Shown here piece by piece: positions 41,353 through 50,768 of a stretch of 64,000 nucleotides of DNA. Both the position numbers and the translations under genes were made by a program. Position 1 is the stretch's first letter, and each line of letters opens with the position of its first letter. A model generated the notes under the pieces. The model made no database searches. It saw only the letters and a list, made by a program, of their open reading frames with translations, and had not been told where the DNA came from. The stretch is from Paraflavitalea pollutisoli (lineage in GTDB: Bacteria > Bacteroidota > Bacteroidia > Chitinophagales > Chitinophagaceae), in assembly GCF_029360705.1 (NCBI RefSeq), contig NZ_JARKMX010000008.1, positions 1 to 64,000 on the forward strand, read 5' to 3'.

Positions 41353-43104
41353 ATGCAGCTATCGATCCTGACCCGCCGTACCTGGGCTTTATTGTTTGTT
41401 TTTATCGTACCCATTCAGTTGGTTTTGTCGCAATCCATCGCCCACCCGCCTGCCGGTCCATCGAAAATGGACTGGTGGCGCAAGGCGAGACTGGGCATGT
41501 TCATTCACTGGGGTGTGTATGCCGTTCCGGCTGGTGAATACCAGGGCAAACCCGTGGATGGATTGGGTGAATGGATCATGCACGACGTGAGCATACCTCG
41601 TTCGGTATATGCCGGCTATGCACAGCAATTCAACCCGGTAAAATACAATGCCGATGCGTGGGTCACGATGGCGAAGGAAGCCGGTATGAAGTACATCGTG
41701 GTGACGACCAAGCACCACGACGGTTTTGCCCTGTTCGATTCAAAAGCAAGCGACTGGACAGCCGTAAAAGCTACTCCCTATGGCAAAGACCTGCTGAAGC
41801 CACTGGTAGAGGCCTGCCGGAAGCAAGGGATGAAACTGGGCTTTTATTATTCGCAGGCCAATGACTGGTACAATCCGGGTGGTGCCGCTGCCCGTGGTCA
41901 CTGGGACAAGACCCAGGCAGGCAATGGCATGGATGAGTATATCGACAAGGTAGCGATCCCGCAGATGAAGGAGTTATTGACGCAGTATGGTGATGTGGTG
42001 GAGCTGTGGTGGGATGTGCCGACCGATATGAACAAGGAGCGTGCAGACAAGTTGCATGCGTTGCTGGCTTTACAACCAGGCATCATCACCAACGACCGCT
42101 TGGGTGGAGGTTACAAAGGGGATATCACTACGCCCGAACAGTATATTCCGGCCACCGGTATTGCCGGTCGCGATTGGGAAACCTGCATGACGATGAATGA
42201 TACCTGGGGTTTCAAAACGAAAGACAACAACTGGAAATCATCTGCTACCCTCATCCGCAACCTGGTCGACATTGCTTCCAAAGGCGGTAACTACCTCCTG
42301 AATGTAGGCCCTACGGCGGAAGGCGAATTCCCCGCTCCCATCATCGAGCGGCTGGCGGCCATCGGCCGGTGGACGAAGGTAAACGGTGAATCGGTCTATG
42401 GCACTACTGCCAGTCCGTTCAAGATATTACCCTGGGGCCGTGCCACCAAACGGGTGGAAGGTGCTGCCACTTCTCTGTACCTGCATGTATTCAATTGGCC
42501 CACCAACGGTCAGTTGACAGTGCCGGGGCTCAAAGCGAAGGTGCAGTCGGTTCGGCTGCTGGCGGGGGGCGCCAAACTCACCGCTGCTGCTACGGCGGAG
42601 GGACTGCAAATACAAGTGCCCCTGCTGGCGCCAGACGAGGTGGCTTCGGTGATCGAGGTGAAGATACAGGGCGCGATGACCATCGAGCCCTATTCGGTGA
42701 AGCAAGAAGCTGACGGTCGTGTGGTATTGGGCGCCGAGACGGCGGATATCCACAACCAGCCCGGTGAATCGAGTGCCATGACGGAAGGAAACTGGGATAA
42801 CCGGAATATCGGCTATTGGACCAGTGCTGCTTCGTGGGTATCCTGGAAGGTGGAGTTTGCAAAAGCAGGTACCTACACCCTTAAAGCGGTGGCGGGTACG
42901 CCTGCCGAAGCCAGCGCCTTCAACGTGCAGATCGGCAACCAGACGATTGACGCTACCGTGCGCAGTACAGGCGACTACAACCAGTATAACGAAGTGGTAT
43001 TAGGAACAGTGACGATCGACAAGCCTGGCCTGCATACAGTTACGTTGAAGCCCGACCCCGCAGGCTGGAAAGCTATGAACCTGCGACAGATCAGTTTGCA
43101 ATAG
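41353..43104 (+). CDS. GH29 alpha-L-fucosidase with C-terminal carbohydrate-binding-like domain
   Basis: A 583-residue exported glycosidase. A signal peptide (about 1-27) is followed by a GH29 TIM barrel: ARLGMFIHWGVYAVPAGEY, TTKHHDGFALF (His121/122) and the nucleophile Asp221 in VELWWDVPTD. Then come NYLLNVGPTAEGEF and a beta domain. The last 130 residues (about 455-583, GNWDNRNIGYWTSAASWVSW, ending AMNLRQISL) look like a CBM6/35-type module. It removes alpha-L-fucose from glycans. First gene of the plus-strand locus, 34 bases before SusC. Confidence 0.92.
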   Translation: MQLSILTRRTWALLFVFIVPIQLVLSQSIAHPPAGPSKMDWWRKARLGMFIHWGVYAVPAGEYQGKPVDGLGEWIMHDVSIPRSVYAGYAQQFNPVKYNADAWVTMAKEAGMKYIVVTTKHHDGFALFDSKASDWTAVKATPYGKDLLKPLVEACRKQGMKLGFYYSQANDWYNPGGAAARGHWDKTQAGNGMDEYIDKVAIPQMKELLTQYGDVVELWWDVPTDMNKERADKLHALLALQPGIITNDRLGGGYKGDITTPEQYIPATGIAGRDWETCMTMNDTWGFKTKDNNWKSSATLIRNLVDIASKGGNYLLNVGPTAEGEFPAPIIERLAAIGRWTKVNGESVYGTTASPFKILPWGRATKRVEGAATSLYLHVFNWPTNGQLTVPGLKAKVQSVRLLAGGAKLTAAATAEGLQIQVPLLAPDEVASVIEVKIQGAMTIEPYSVKQEADGRVVLGAETADIHNQPGESSAMTEGNWDNRNIGYWTSAASWVSWKVEFAKAGTYTLKAVAGTPAEASAFNVQIGNQTIDATVRSTGDYNQYNEVVLGTVTIDKPGLHTVTLKPDPAGWKAMNLRQISLQ

Positions 43105-43138
43105 TTATTTCTCTATACACCAAAACTCAAGACTGCTT

Positions 43139-46100
43139 ATGAACACGTATCATTACGTATTCAAAAGGATCAAACCCATCCTTTTGTTTTGTCTGCTGCT
43201 GGGGACCATCCACGATGCGCAGGCCCAATCGAGCGAGATCGTCGTGAAAGGAACGGTTCGTTCCGATACGGCCGCCCTCGAAGGCGTTACGATCTCTTTG
43301 AAATCGAATCCATCGCTGGCTACCTTTTCCGATGCGAAAGGCAACTACACTATCAAAGTGCCTTCCAACGGTACCCTCGTCTTTTCCTTCATAGGATTTG
43401 GAACGCAGGAGATCGAGGTGAAGGGTGAGCCGGTGGTCAATGTGGTCATGAAGGGCAGTGATAAAACCATGGAGGAGGTAGCGGTAGTGGCTTATGGTAC
43501 CCAGAAAAAGAAGAGCATGGTCAGCGCCGTGACCACCATCAATCCCAAAGAACTGAAAGGGCCTACCAGCAACCTGACGACCATGTTGGCCGGTAAGATC
43601 TCGGGTATCATCGCTTATCAACGCAGTGGTGAGCCGGGGCAGGATAATGCCAGCTTCTTCATTCGTGGTGTTACCACGTTTGGGTCGGGCAAGGTCGATC
43701 CGTTGATCCTGATCGACAATATGGAGTCGACACCCAACGACCTGGCACGCCTGCAACCTGACGATATTGCCGGTTTTTCGGTATTGAAGGATGCTACGGC
43801 CGCTTCCTTATACGGGGCACGTGGCGCCAATGGAGTGATCCTAGTTACCACCAAAGTGGGTGTGGAAGGTAGGACGAAGTTCAGTGTACGCGCGGAAAAT
43901 TCTACTTCCAGCAACACGAAGAACTTTCGCTTCGCCGATAATATCACGTACATGAAGTTGGCCAACGAAGCCCTGGTAACGCGTTATCCGTTGCGGGCGC
44001 CTTTGTACACGCAGGAGAAGATCGATCAGACCGCTGCCGGTGGCGATCCTTACCTGTATCCCAACAACGATTGGTTGAAGATGCTGATCAAGGACTATAC
44101 GAATAACCAGCGTTACAATTTGAACATGAGTGGTGGAGGTAAGGTGGCGCAATACTATGTGTCGGGTACCTATAACGTAGACAATGGTGTACTGAAGGAG
44201 AATGGGCTGAATAATTTCAACAGCAATATTAAGTTGCGTAGTTACCAGATCCGTACGAACGTGACGATCAATGCTACATCCACTACAGTAGCGAATATCA
44301 AGGTCTCCGGTCAGTTTGACGATTACAATGGCCCTGTTGGCGGTGGTGGTAATATTTTTAACCAGGCATTGAAGAGCAACCCGGTGATGTTTGCGGCGGT
44401 TTACCCAACGGATTACCTGCCACGGTTGAACCATCCGTTGTTTGGCAGTGCGCTGGATGATAACGGCACCCGGTACAACAACCCGTATGCCAATATGGTA
44501 TCGGGCTACCAGCAGTCGAATACATCGACCATGACTGCCCAGCTGGACCTGCGCCAGAACCTGAATTTCATCACCAGCGGCCTGTCGGCGCGTATGATGG
44601 CTTTCACCCAGCGCTACGGTTCGTTCAGCCTGATGCGTGCATATTCCCCGTTTTACTATACACTATCCTATGGTCCCGACGGGAAGTCGCCGATGCTGAG
44701 TCCGCTCAACACGAACGGGACGGAATATCTGAGCTATATTCCCGGTGCGAAGATCTTAAACACCACCAGTTACCTGGAGGCCGCGATCAACTACAACCGC
44801 AGCTTCGGCGATCATGATGTGTCGGGAATGCTGATCACTACGATGCGCAACTACCTGACGGCGAATTCTGTCCTCAATGACCTGCAGCAGTCGCTGCCTT
44901 ACCGGAACCAGGGCCTTTCGGGCCGTTTTACTTATGGGTATGATGGCCGCTATATGGCGGAGTTCAACTTTGGCTACAATGGGTCCGAGCGTTTCTCTAA
45001 GAACAACCGGCTCGGTTTCTTCCCTTCTGGTGGTCTTGCGTGGAACATGCACAACGAAAATTTCTTCGATGGCTTGTCCAAAAAGATCTCCGTACTTAAA
45101 CTGCGTGGCACATATGGATTGGTGGGTAATGACCAGATTGGTCGCGCGGAAGACCGTTTCTTTTACCTGTCGAGCATGAATATGGACAACCCCGACCGGG
45201 CCGCCACGTTTGGTGAGAACTTCGGTACAACCATGAATGGGGTTGGCGTTACGCGGTATGCCAACAGTTCCATCACCTGGGAAAAAGCGTACAAGCTGAA
45301 CGTCGGTATGGACATACAGACCACATTTGGGTTGAACTTCACGATGGATGTGTACCGCGAGCTCCGCAAGAACATCCTGATGACACGCGCTTACATACCC
45401 AGTTCGATGGGCCTGCTGGCGAATATCCAGGCGAACGTTGGTGAGGCAGAAGGCCGTGGCGTGGACCTGCAAATGGATTACAACAAATCATTCCAGAACG
45501 GCATGTGGCTGCAATTGCGAGGCAACTTCACGTATGCGCACAGCAAGATGCTGGTGAATGAAGAACCCCTCTATGCTACGCCCTGGAGCAGCAAAGTGGG
45601 CTATCCGCTGTCGCAACGCTGGGGCTTGATTGCTGAGCGCCTGTTTGTGGATGACGAAGAAGTGAAGAACTCCCCTACCCAACAGTTTGGTGAAGTGCGC
45701 GGCGGTGATATCAAGTACCTCGACCTCGACGGCAACAACGTGATCGATGGCAATGGCGACCAGGTACCCATCGGCTATCCCGAAACACCGGAGATCGTAT
45801 ATGGTGGCGGCTTTTCCTTTGGTTACAAGCAGTTTGACATCAGTGCTTTTGTACAGGGGTCAGCACGTTCGTCCATATTCGTCAACAATGAAATGATACA
45901 GCCTTTCAAACGTGATGCGGATGGTTTTGGCTTTGAAAGCGGTTTGCTGAAAGTGATCGCCGATGATCACTGGTCCGAGCGTAACCGGAATATCTATGCT
46001 TTCTGGCCCCGTTTGAGTGATGAGACCATTCAAAACAACCAATGGACATCTACCTGGTGGATGCGCAACGGGGCCTTTGTACGCCTGAAGTCCGTTGAAC

Positions 46101-46285
46101 TGGGATATACGCTCCCCGGCAGACTGCTGAAGCGTTTCGGGCTGGCGAATGCCCGGCTCTATGCCAATGGCAATAACCTATTCGTGATCAGCGGATTCAA
46201 GTTGTGGGACCCTGAGATGGGCAGCAATGGACTGGCCTATCCCCTGCAACGTGTGTACAACGTAGGCGTGAACCTTAGTTTTTAA
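43139..46285 (+). CDS. SusC/RagA-type TonB-dependent outer-membrane transporter
   Basis: A 1048-residue outer-membrane receptor. After a signal peptide (about 1-30) comes a carboxypeptidase-D-like domain (about 35-107). A TonB-box region follows (MEEVAVVAYGTQKKKSMVSA, the usual SusC signature), then a plug (about 120-235, PLILIDNMES, ATAASLYGARGANGVILVTT) and a 22-strand-type barrel ending YNVGVNLSF. With SusD it forms a lidded importer for glycan fragments powered by TonB. There is no N-terminal anti-sigma-contact (STN) domain, so control by an ECF sigma/anti-sigma pair is unlikely. SusD starts 17 bases later. Confidence 0.95.
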   Translation: MNTYHYVFKRIKPILLFCLLLGTIHDAQAQSSEIVVKGTVRSDTAALEGVTISLKSNPSLATFSDAKGNYTIKVPSNGTLVFSFIGFGTQEIEVKGEPVVNVVMKGSDKTMEEVAVVAYGTQKKKSMVSAVTTINPKELKGPTSNLTTMLAGKISGIIAYQRSGEPGQDNASFFIRGVTTFGSGKVDPLILIDNMESTPNDLARLQPDDIAGFSVLKDATAASLYGARGANGVILVTTKVGVEGRTKFSVRAENSTSSNTKNFRFADNITYMKLANEALVTRYPLRAPLYTQEKIDQTAAGGDPYLYPNNDWLKMLIKDYTNNQRYNLNMSGGGKVAQYYVSGTYNVDNGVLKENGLNNFNSNIKLRSYQIRTNVTINATSTTVANIKVSGQFDDYNGPVGGGGNIFNQALKSNPVMFAAVYPTDYLPRLNHPLFGSALDDNGTRYNNPYANMVSGYQQSNTSTMTAQLDLRQNLNFITSGLSARMMAFTQRYGSFSLMRAYSPFYYTLSYGPDGKSPMLSPLNTNGTEYLSYIPGAKILNTTSYLEAAINYNRSFGDHDVSGMLITTMRNYLTANSVLNDLQQSLPYRNQGLSGRFTYGYDGRYMAEFNFGYNGSERFSKNNRLGFFPSGGLAWNMHNENFFDGLSKKISVLKLRGTYGLVGNDQIGRAEDRFFYLSSMNMDNPDRAATFGENFGTTMNGVGVTRYANSSITWEKAYKLNVGMDIQTTFGLNFTMDVYRELRKNILMTRAYIPSSMGLLANIQANVGEAEGRGVDLQMDYNKSFQNGMWLQLRGNFTYAHSKMLVNEEPLYATPWSSKVGYPLSQRWGLIAERLFVDDEEVKNSPTQQFGEVRGGDIKYLDLDGNNVIDGNGDQVPIGYPETPEIVYGGGFSFGYKQFDISAFVQGSARSSIFVNNEMIQPFKRDADGFGFESGLLKVIADDHWSERNRNIYAFWPRLSDETIQNNQWTSTWWMRNGAFVRLKSVELGYTLPGRLLKRFGLANARLYANGNNLFVISGFKLWDPEMGSNGLAYPLQRVYNVGVNLSF

Positions 46286-46302
46286 CCTTTTATTTCTACG
46301 GA

Positions 46303-48189
46303 ATGCGATTTAAACATTCATTCAATTATACCTTGCTGGCCACCTTACTGGCCGGCCTCATGGGGCTCTCTTCCTGTGAGAAGTTCATCGATGTGGTGCC
46401 CGATAACGTAGCCACGATCGACAATGCTTTCAGTATCCGGACGGAGGCTGAAAAATATCTTTTCACTTGTTATTCCTGGTTACCGAGTGAAGGCAATTAC
46501 AACAACAACCCGGCATACGGTGCGGGCGACGAAACCTGGCAGGACGTCAGTTTCAGTACCATCAGCCAGGAGCCGTTGCGTGTGGCGATGGGGCAACAGA
46601 ATGCCACCATGCCTTATTTTGCTTACTGGAGCTCTATGTACCAGGGCATCCGTGACTGTAATATCTTCCTCGACAATGTGGACAAGGTGGTAGACCTGGA
46701 GCCTTATATGTTGCGGCGTTGGAAAGGGGAAGTGCTGTTTTTGAAGGCGTATTATCACTGGTACCTGATGCGGATGTATGGAGCGATCCATATCATCGAC
46801 AAGAACCTGCCTACAGATGCGACGACTGATCAGGTAAAGCTGACCAGGGCGCCACTGGATTCAGTGGCAAATTATATTGTTCACCTGCTGGACTCTTCAG
46901 CCAGGCTGTTGCCCGCTACCATTCAGGCCCGTACTACGGAACTCGGGCGTGTCACTGCGCCCATAGCGCTATCGATGAAAGCCCGTGTGCTGGTGACGGC
47001 GGCCAGTCCGTTGTTCAATGGCAACGCAGATTATACCGGTGTGAAGAACGCAGACGGTACAGCATTGTTCAATACCACTTTCGACAAACAGAAATGGGTG
47101 CGTGCAGCGACTGCCTGTAAAGAAGCCATCGAGGCCTGCCATGCTGCCGGTATAACGTTGTATAAGTTCGATGACCCGATCGCTAACCTCTCGGAGTCGA
47201 TGAAAGTAGAAATGAGTATCCGGAATGCGGTGTGTGAAAAGTGGAATGAGGAACTCATCTGGGGTTCTTCGAATAGCCGCATGGACAATTACATGCAACG
47301 GCTGGCTTGTCCGAAACTGGACCCGGCCCGCCTGGGCAACCAGGATCCGCTGGGGCAACTGGCGCCTACGATGAAGATCGCTGAGCAGTTCTACTCCCGG
47401 AATGGTGTACCTATTGACGAAGATAAAACTTACGATTATACCAACCGGTATGCTTTGCGTACGGTAGTGCCTGAAGAAGGCGAAAAAATGCAGGTGGGTT
47501 ATCAGACAGCCACTTTGCATTTTGATCGGGAGCCACGTTTCTATGCTGACATTGCTTTCGACGGTTCCAAATGGTACATGCAGAACGGTACGTGGAATGT
47601 AAATGCCCGCTGGGGTATGAACCAGTCGCAGAAGAATGTGTTCGGTTACTCCGTAACCGGCTATTTCACCAAAAAGATCGTGAGCTGGAAGTATGTGATC
47701 AATGAGGGACAAAGCTCCTCTACCGAAGAATATCCATTCCCCTTGTTCCGCCTGGCCGATCTCTACCTGTTGTATGCAGAGGCTTTGAATGAAGCAGAGG
47801 GACCGGGTAATGCTGATATCCTTACCTATGTAAACCGGGTGCGGGAAAGAGCTGGCCTGAAGTCGGTGGAACAATCCTGGAGCCAGTTTTCGAAGAGCCC
47901 GTCGAAGTACACCACGCAGGATGGGCTGCGCGCGATCATACAGCGTGAGCGCCTGATCGAGCTGAGCTTTGAGGCCAGCCGTTTTTGGGACCTGCGTCGC
48001 TGGAAGCGTGCGATCGAAGAGCAGAACAAGACGGTCAGTGGCTGGGATATCGCGCAGGCGGCACCGGCCGCCTACTACCGGTTGAAACCGCTGTGGTCGC
48101 AAACCTTCCAGGTAAGGGATTACCTGTGGCCGATCTCGAACAATGACATCCTGGTGAATCCGAAATTGGTGCAGAACCCAGGCTGGTAA
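46303..48189 (+). CDS. SusD/RagB-family glycan-binding lipoprotein
   Basis: A 628-residue surface lipoprotein with a lipobox at Cys25 (LMGLSSCEK). The TPR-rich SusD fold has typical FLKAYYHWYLMRMYGAIHI, then PFPLFRLADLYLLYAEALNE, NRVRERAGL, and near the end RERLIELSFEASRFWDLRRW and YLWPISNNDILVNP. It caps the SusC barrel and binds oligosaccharide at the cell surface. The length is at the upper end of the family. Third gene of the locus; its partner SusC immediately precedes it. Confidence 0.95.
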   Translation: MRFKHSFNYTLLATLLAGLMGLSSCEKFIDVVPDNVATIDNAFSIRTEAEKYLFTCYSWLPSEGNYNNNPAYGAGDETWQDVSFSTISQEPLRVAMGQQNATMPYFAYWSSMYQGIRDCNIFLDNVDKVVDLEPYMLRRWKGEVLFLKAYYHWYLMRMYGAIHIIDKNLPTDATTDQVKLTRAPLDSVANYIVHLLDSSARLLPATIQARTTELGRVTAPIALSMKARVLVTAASPLFNGNADYTGVKNADGTALFNTTFDKQKWVRAATACKEAIEACHAAGITLYKFDDPIANLSESMKVEMSIRNAVCEKWNEELIWGSSNSRMDNYMQRLACPKLDPARLGNQDPLGQLAPTMKIAEQFYSRNGVPIDEDKTYDYTNRYALRTVVPEEGEKMQVGYQTATLHFDREPRFYADIAFDGSKWYMQNGTWNVNARWGMNQSQKNVFGYSVTGYFTKKIVSWKYVINEGQSSSTEEYPFPLFRLADLYLLYAEALNEAEGPGNADILTYVNRVRERAGLKSVEQSWSQFSKSPSKYTTQDGLRAIIQRERLIELSFEASRFWDLRRWKRAIEEQNKTVSGWDIAQAAPAAYYRLKPLWSQTFQVRDYLWPISNNDILVNPKLVQNPGW

Positions 48190-48217
48190 ACCGTTCTTTT
48201 GACCTTAACTACAAATC

Positions 48218-49390
48218 ATGAAACTAAGTCATCTTATATATGTTGGTTCGCTGCTGTTGACAGTAGCGGCCTGTAAAAAAGAAGAGCATACTTCGCTCTA
48301 CGGGGCGGGTTCCGTACCTGCTTCATTGACCAGTACCTCGGTCAGGAATCTGCCAGGGGCCGCCGAGATCACTTATTCGTTGCCACACGACAACGCCATC
48401 CTATATGTAAAAGCGGAGTATGAGCGTCAACCTGGCAATAAGCAGGAAATGAAAGCATCGTACTATGCGAACAAGCTGGTGGTGGACGGCTTTGGTGATA
48501 CACTGGAACATGCCATCAAACTGTATGTGGTCAATCGCAGTGAGCAGGTCTCTGAACCAGTGACGGTGACCGTTAAACCATTGACACCGCCGGTGACACT
48601 GGTATACAGAAGTTTGAAGATCGGCGAAGATTTTGGTGGTCTGCGTATCTCTTTTGAAAACGACGCAAAAGCAGATGTAGCCATTCATGTGCTGACACCC
48701 GATGAGAAAGGGGTGTTATCGCAGGCGCACGTTCAGTATACTACGCTGGAGGAAGGGTTATTCACCCTTCGTGGCTATGACAGTACGGCCCGCCGGTTTA
48801 CCTTTTACGTAACGGACCGGTTTGGCAATCACTCGGATACCTTGTCGAATGTATACCGGCCTTTGTATGAGAAGCTGCTCGATAAGCTGAAATTCCGCAA
48901 GGTGCAGTTGGCTACGGATATTGCGGATGATTGGGGGCTACCCATGGAAAACCTGTGGAATGGCTCTTATGTCGGGTTCTGGGATATGTTCCATACACAA
49001 ACCAAACCTTTCCCGCAATGGTTTACGTTCGATATGGGGCTTACCGTGAAGCTGAGCCGGATCACTATGTGGCAACGGCAGACGCCGGTCAATGACTGGG
49101 CGTACAATGCCAACAATCCCAAAGAGCTGGAGATATATGGTTCCAACAATCCTGATCCTGATGGCGGGTGGAACAACTGGACGAAGCTGGTGGAGCATAA
49201 AGTGGTAAAACCTTCGGGCCTGCCACTGGGGCAGCTGACGGCCGATGATATTGCTGCGGCAGCCCGGGGAGAAGAAATGACCATCCCGCTCGATAAGCAG
49301 GGGGTGCGTTACCTGCGTGTGAAGGTGATCCACACCTTTACGGATGCGGCCTGTAATATTGCGGAAGTGTCGATCTGGGGGCAGCCGTAG
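48218..49390 (+). CDS. DUF4959/DUF5000-type surface lipoprotein
   Basis: A 390-residue lipoprotein with a lipobox at Cys19 (LTVAACKKEE). Fibronectin-like segments (about 30-230, with AAEITYSLPHDNAILYVKA and FGGLRISFENDAKADV) are followed by a discoidin/F5-8C-like DUF5000 domain (about 240-390). That domain has PQWFTFDMGLTVKLSRITMW, ELEIYGSNNPD, and RYLRVKVIHTFTDAACNIAE at the end. Such proteins lie beside SusCD in host- or plant-glycan loci and probably bind glycan at the surface. It starts 28 bases after SusD. Confidence 0.85.
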   Translation: MKLSHLIYVGSLLLTVAACKKEEHTSLYGAGSVPASLTSTSVRNLPGAAEITYSLPHDNAILYVKAEYERQPGNKQEMKASYYANKLVVDGFGDTLEHAIKLYVVNRSEQVSEPVTVTVKPLTPPVTLVYRSLKIGEDFGGLRISFENDAKADVAIHVLTPDEKGVLSQAHVQYTTLEEGLFTLRGYDSTARRFTFYVTDRFGNHSDTLSNVYRPLYEKLLDKLKFRKVQLATDIADDWGLPMENLWNGSYVGFWDMFHTQTKPFPQWFTFDMGLTVKLSRITMWQRQTPVNDWAYNANNPKELEIYGSNNPDPDGGWNNWTKLVEHKVVKPSGLPLGQLTADDIAAAARGEEMTIPLDKQGVRYLRVKVIHTFTDAACNIAEVSIWGQP

Positions 49391-49406
49391 GAAGGCAACG
49401 AGGCAA

Positions 49407-49424
49407 TCCCGACATGCGTCGGGA
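49407..49424. other. Short palindromic hairpin between the two lipoprotein genes
   Basis: TCCCGAC (49407-49413) ATGC GTCGGGA (49418-49424), a perfect 7-bp stem, next to GGCAACGAGGCAAT repeat units (49393-49406). There is no T-run, so a stable intercistronic hairpin rather than a terminator. Confidence 0.5.
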
Positions 49425-49466
49425 CATGGAGGCGATAACCATTACTAATCATTCAACTCATTTAAC

Positions 49467-50687
49467 ATGAAAGTTTTTTCATCTATACAACGAGCCAGGC
49501 GATGGACTATCGGGGCGGTAGCGCTGCTGGTGGCAGCACTGGTATGGGGCTCCTGTGCGAAGCAGGACGACTGGAAAGCCTACCTGCCGGATCAGCCCAA
49601 GGTGTATCCGGGCAAGGCCACGGAGATCAGCTTTTTACCGGGCCGTAACCGCGCGATGTTGCGCTGGCTGCTGGTATCGGATCCTACCATTACCCGGGCG
49701 AAGGTGTATTGGAACAATGGCCACGATTCTGCCGCGTTGGATATCACGCGCAAGCAGGGCGTGGATACCGTCAGCCTGCTCATCGATCAACTGCAGGAAG
49801 CGAGTTATACGTTTACCATTCATACGTACGACAAGGAAGGCAATAGAAGCGTACCCGCCTTCAGTACCGGGCCTGTACTGGGTCCTCGCTATGAGAGCAC
49901 GCTGCTCAACCGGGCCGTGCTGAATGTGAGCTACCTGAGCGATGCCAAATTGGTGGTGGTGAATTGGGGCAAGGCCGATACCGTCAATACGGGTACAAAG
50001 ATCTGGTATACCGATCTGGGTGGTGTGGAGCGCGTACTGCAGGTGGATTCGGGAACTTATGTCTCAACCTTTCCCTGGAAAGTGGGCACCAGGATCAATT
50101 ATCAATCCTCGTACAAGCCCTACGCTTATGCGATCGATACCTTCACCGTACCCAACAAGGATTCCATCACTGTAAAGAACGTTCCGGTGGCTAAAAACAA
50201 CTGGAGCGTTGTCCGGTTGCCGACAGATGTGGCGGGTGATGCCTGGGGTACCAACCTGGCCTGGCTATGGGATGGTAAAGCCGGCGATTACCCGGAGATC
50301 TATCATACGGATGGTGATGGGCTGCCGCATCATTTTACGATCGATCTGGGTGGGGTTTACAACCTGACACAGGTGGAAACGATTGGCCGGGATAACGCCA
50401 ATCCGTTTCACAACGTCACCAAATACCAGGTGTGGGGTGTGGCCGACCTGGCCAATGCCATCACTACCCTGCCGGGCAACGATCCGGGTTGGGAAGCCGA
50501 GGCGACAGCCAAGGGATGGACGCTGTTACAAACGGTAACGCATCCCACTACCGGCACCGCTCCTTACCGGGTGAGCCTGCAGGCAGGCATCCCTTCCGTG
50601 CGTTATATCCGTATCCGCGTGCTGCAGACGGTCGATCACAGTGAGGACAGCCATATGAGCGAGTTGACGTTTTGGTACAATCCCTAA
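49467..50687 (+). CDS. DUF4998 lipoprotein with discoidin-like domain
   Basis: A 406-residue lipoprotein with a signal/lipobox ending at Cys30 (LVWGSCAKQDD). The DUF4998 region (about 45-235, with GRNRAMLRWLLVSDPTITRA, then YWNNGHDSA and YTFTIHTYDKEGNRS) precedes an F5/8C-like domain (about 245-406). That domain has HHFTIDLGGVYNLTQVETIG and RYIRIRVLQTVDHSEDSHMS, ending LTFWYNP. Like the preceding gene, it probably holds glycan at the surface for SusCD and the fucosidases. Separated from the previous gene by 76 bases containing a small hairpin and repeats. Confidence 0.85.
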   Translation: MKVFSSIQRARRWTIGAVALLVAALVWGSCAKQDDWKAYLPDQPKVYPGKATEISFLPGRNRAMLRWLLVSDPTITRAKVYWNNGHDSAALDITRKQGVDTVSLLIDQLQEASYTFTIHTYDKEGNRSVPAFSTGPVLGPRYESTLLNRAVLNVSYLSDAKLVVVNWGKADTVNTGTKIWYTDLGGVERVLQVDSGTYVSTFPWKVGTRINYQSSYKPYAYAIDTFTVPNKDSITVKNVPVAKNNWSVVRLPTDVAGDAWGTNLAWLWDGKAGDYPEIYHTDGDGLPHHFTIDLGGVYNLTQVETIGRDNANPFHNVTKYQVWGVADLANAITTLPGNDPGWEAEATAKGWTLLQTVTHPTTGTAPYRVSLQAGIPSVRYIRIRVLQTVDHSEDSHMSELTFWYNP

Positions 50688-50768
50688 AGTGTATGGGAGG
50701 CATCCGGATGCGTTGCGATGATTGCCATGTATGAAAAGTGCCTACATTTAAATCATAATCCAGCAATA

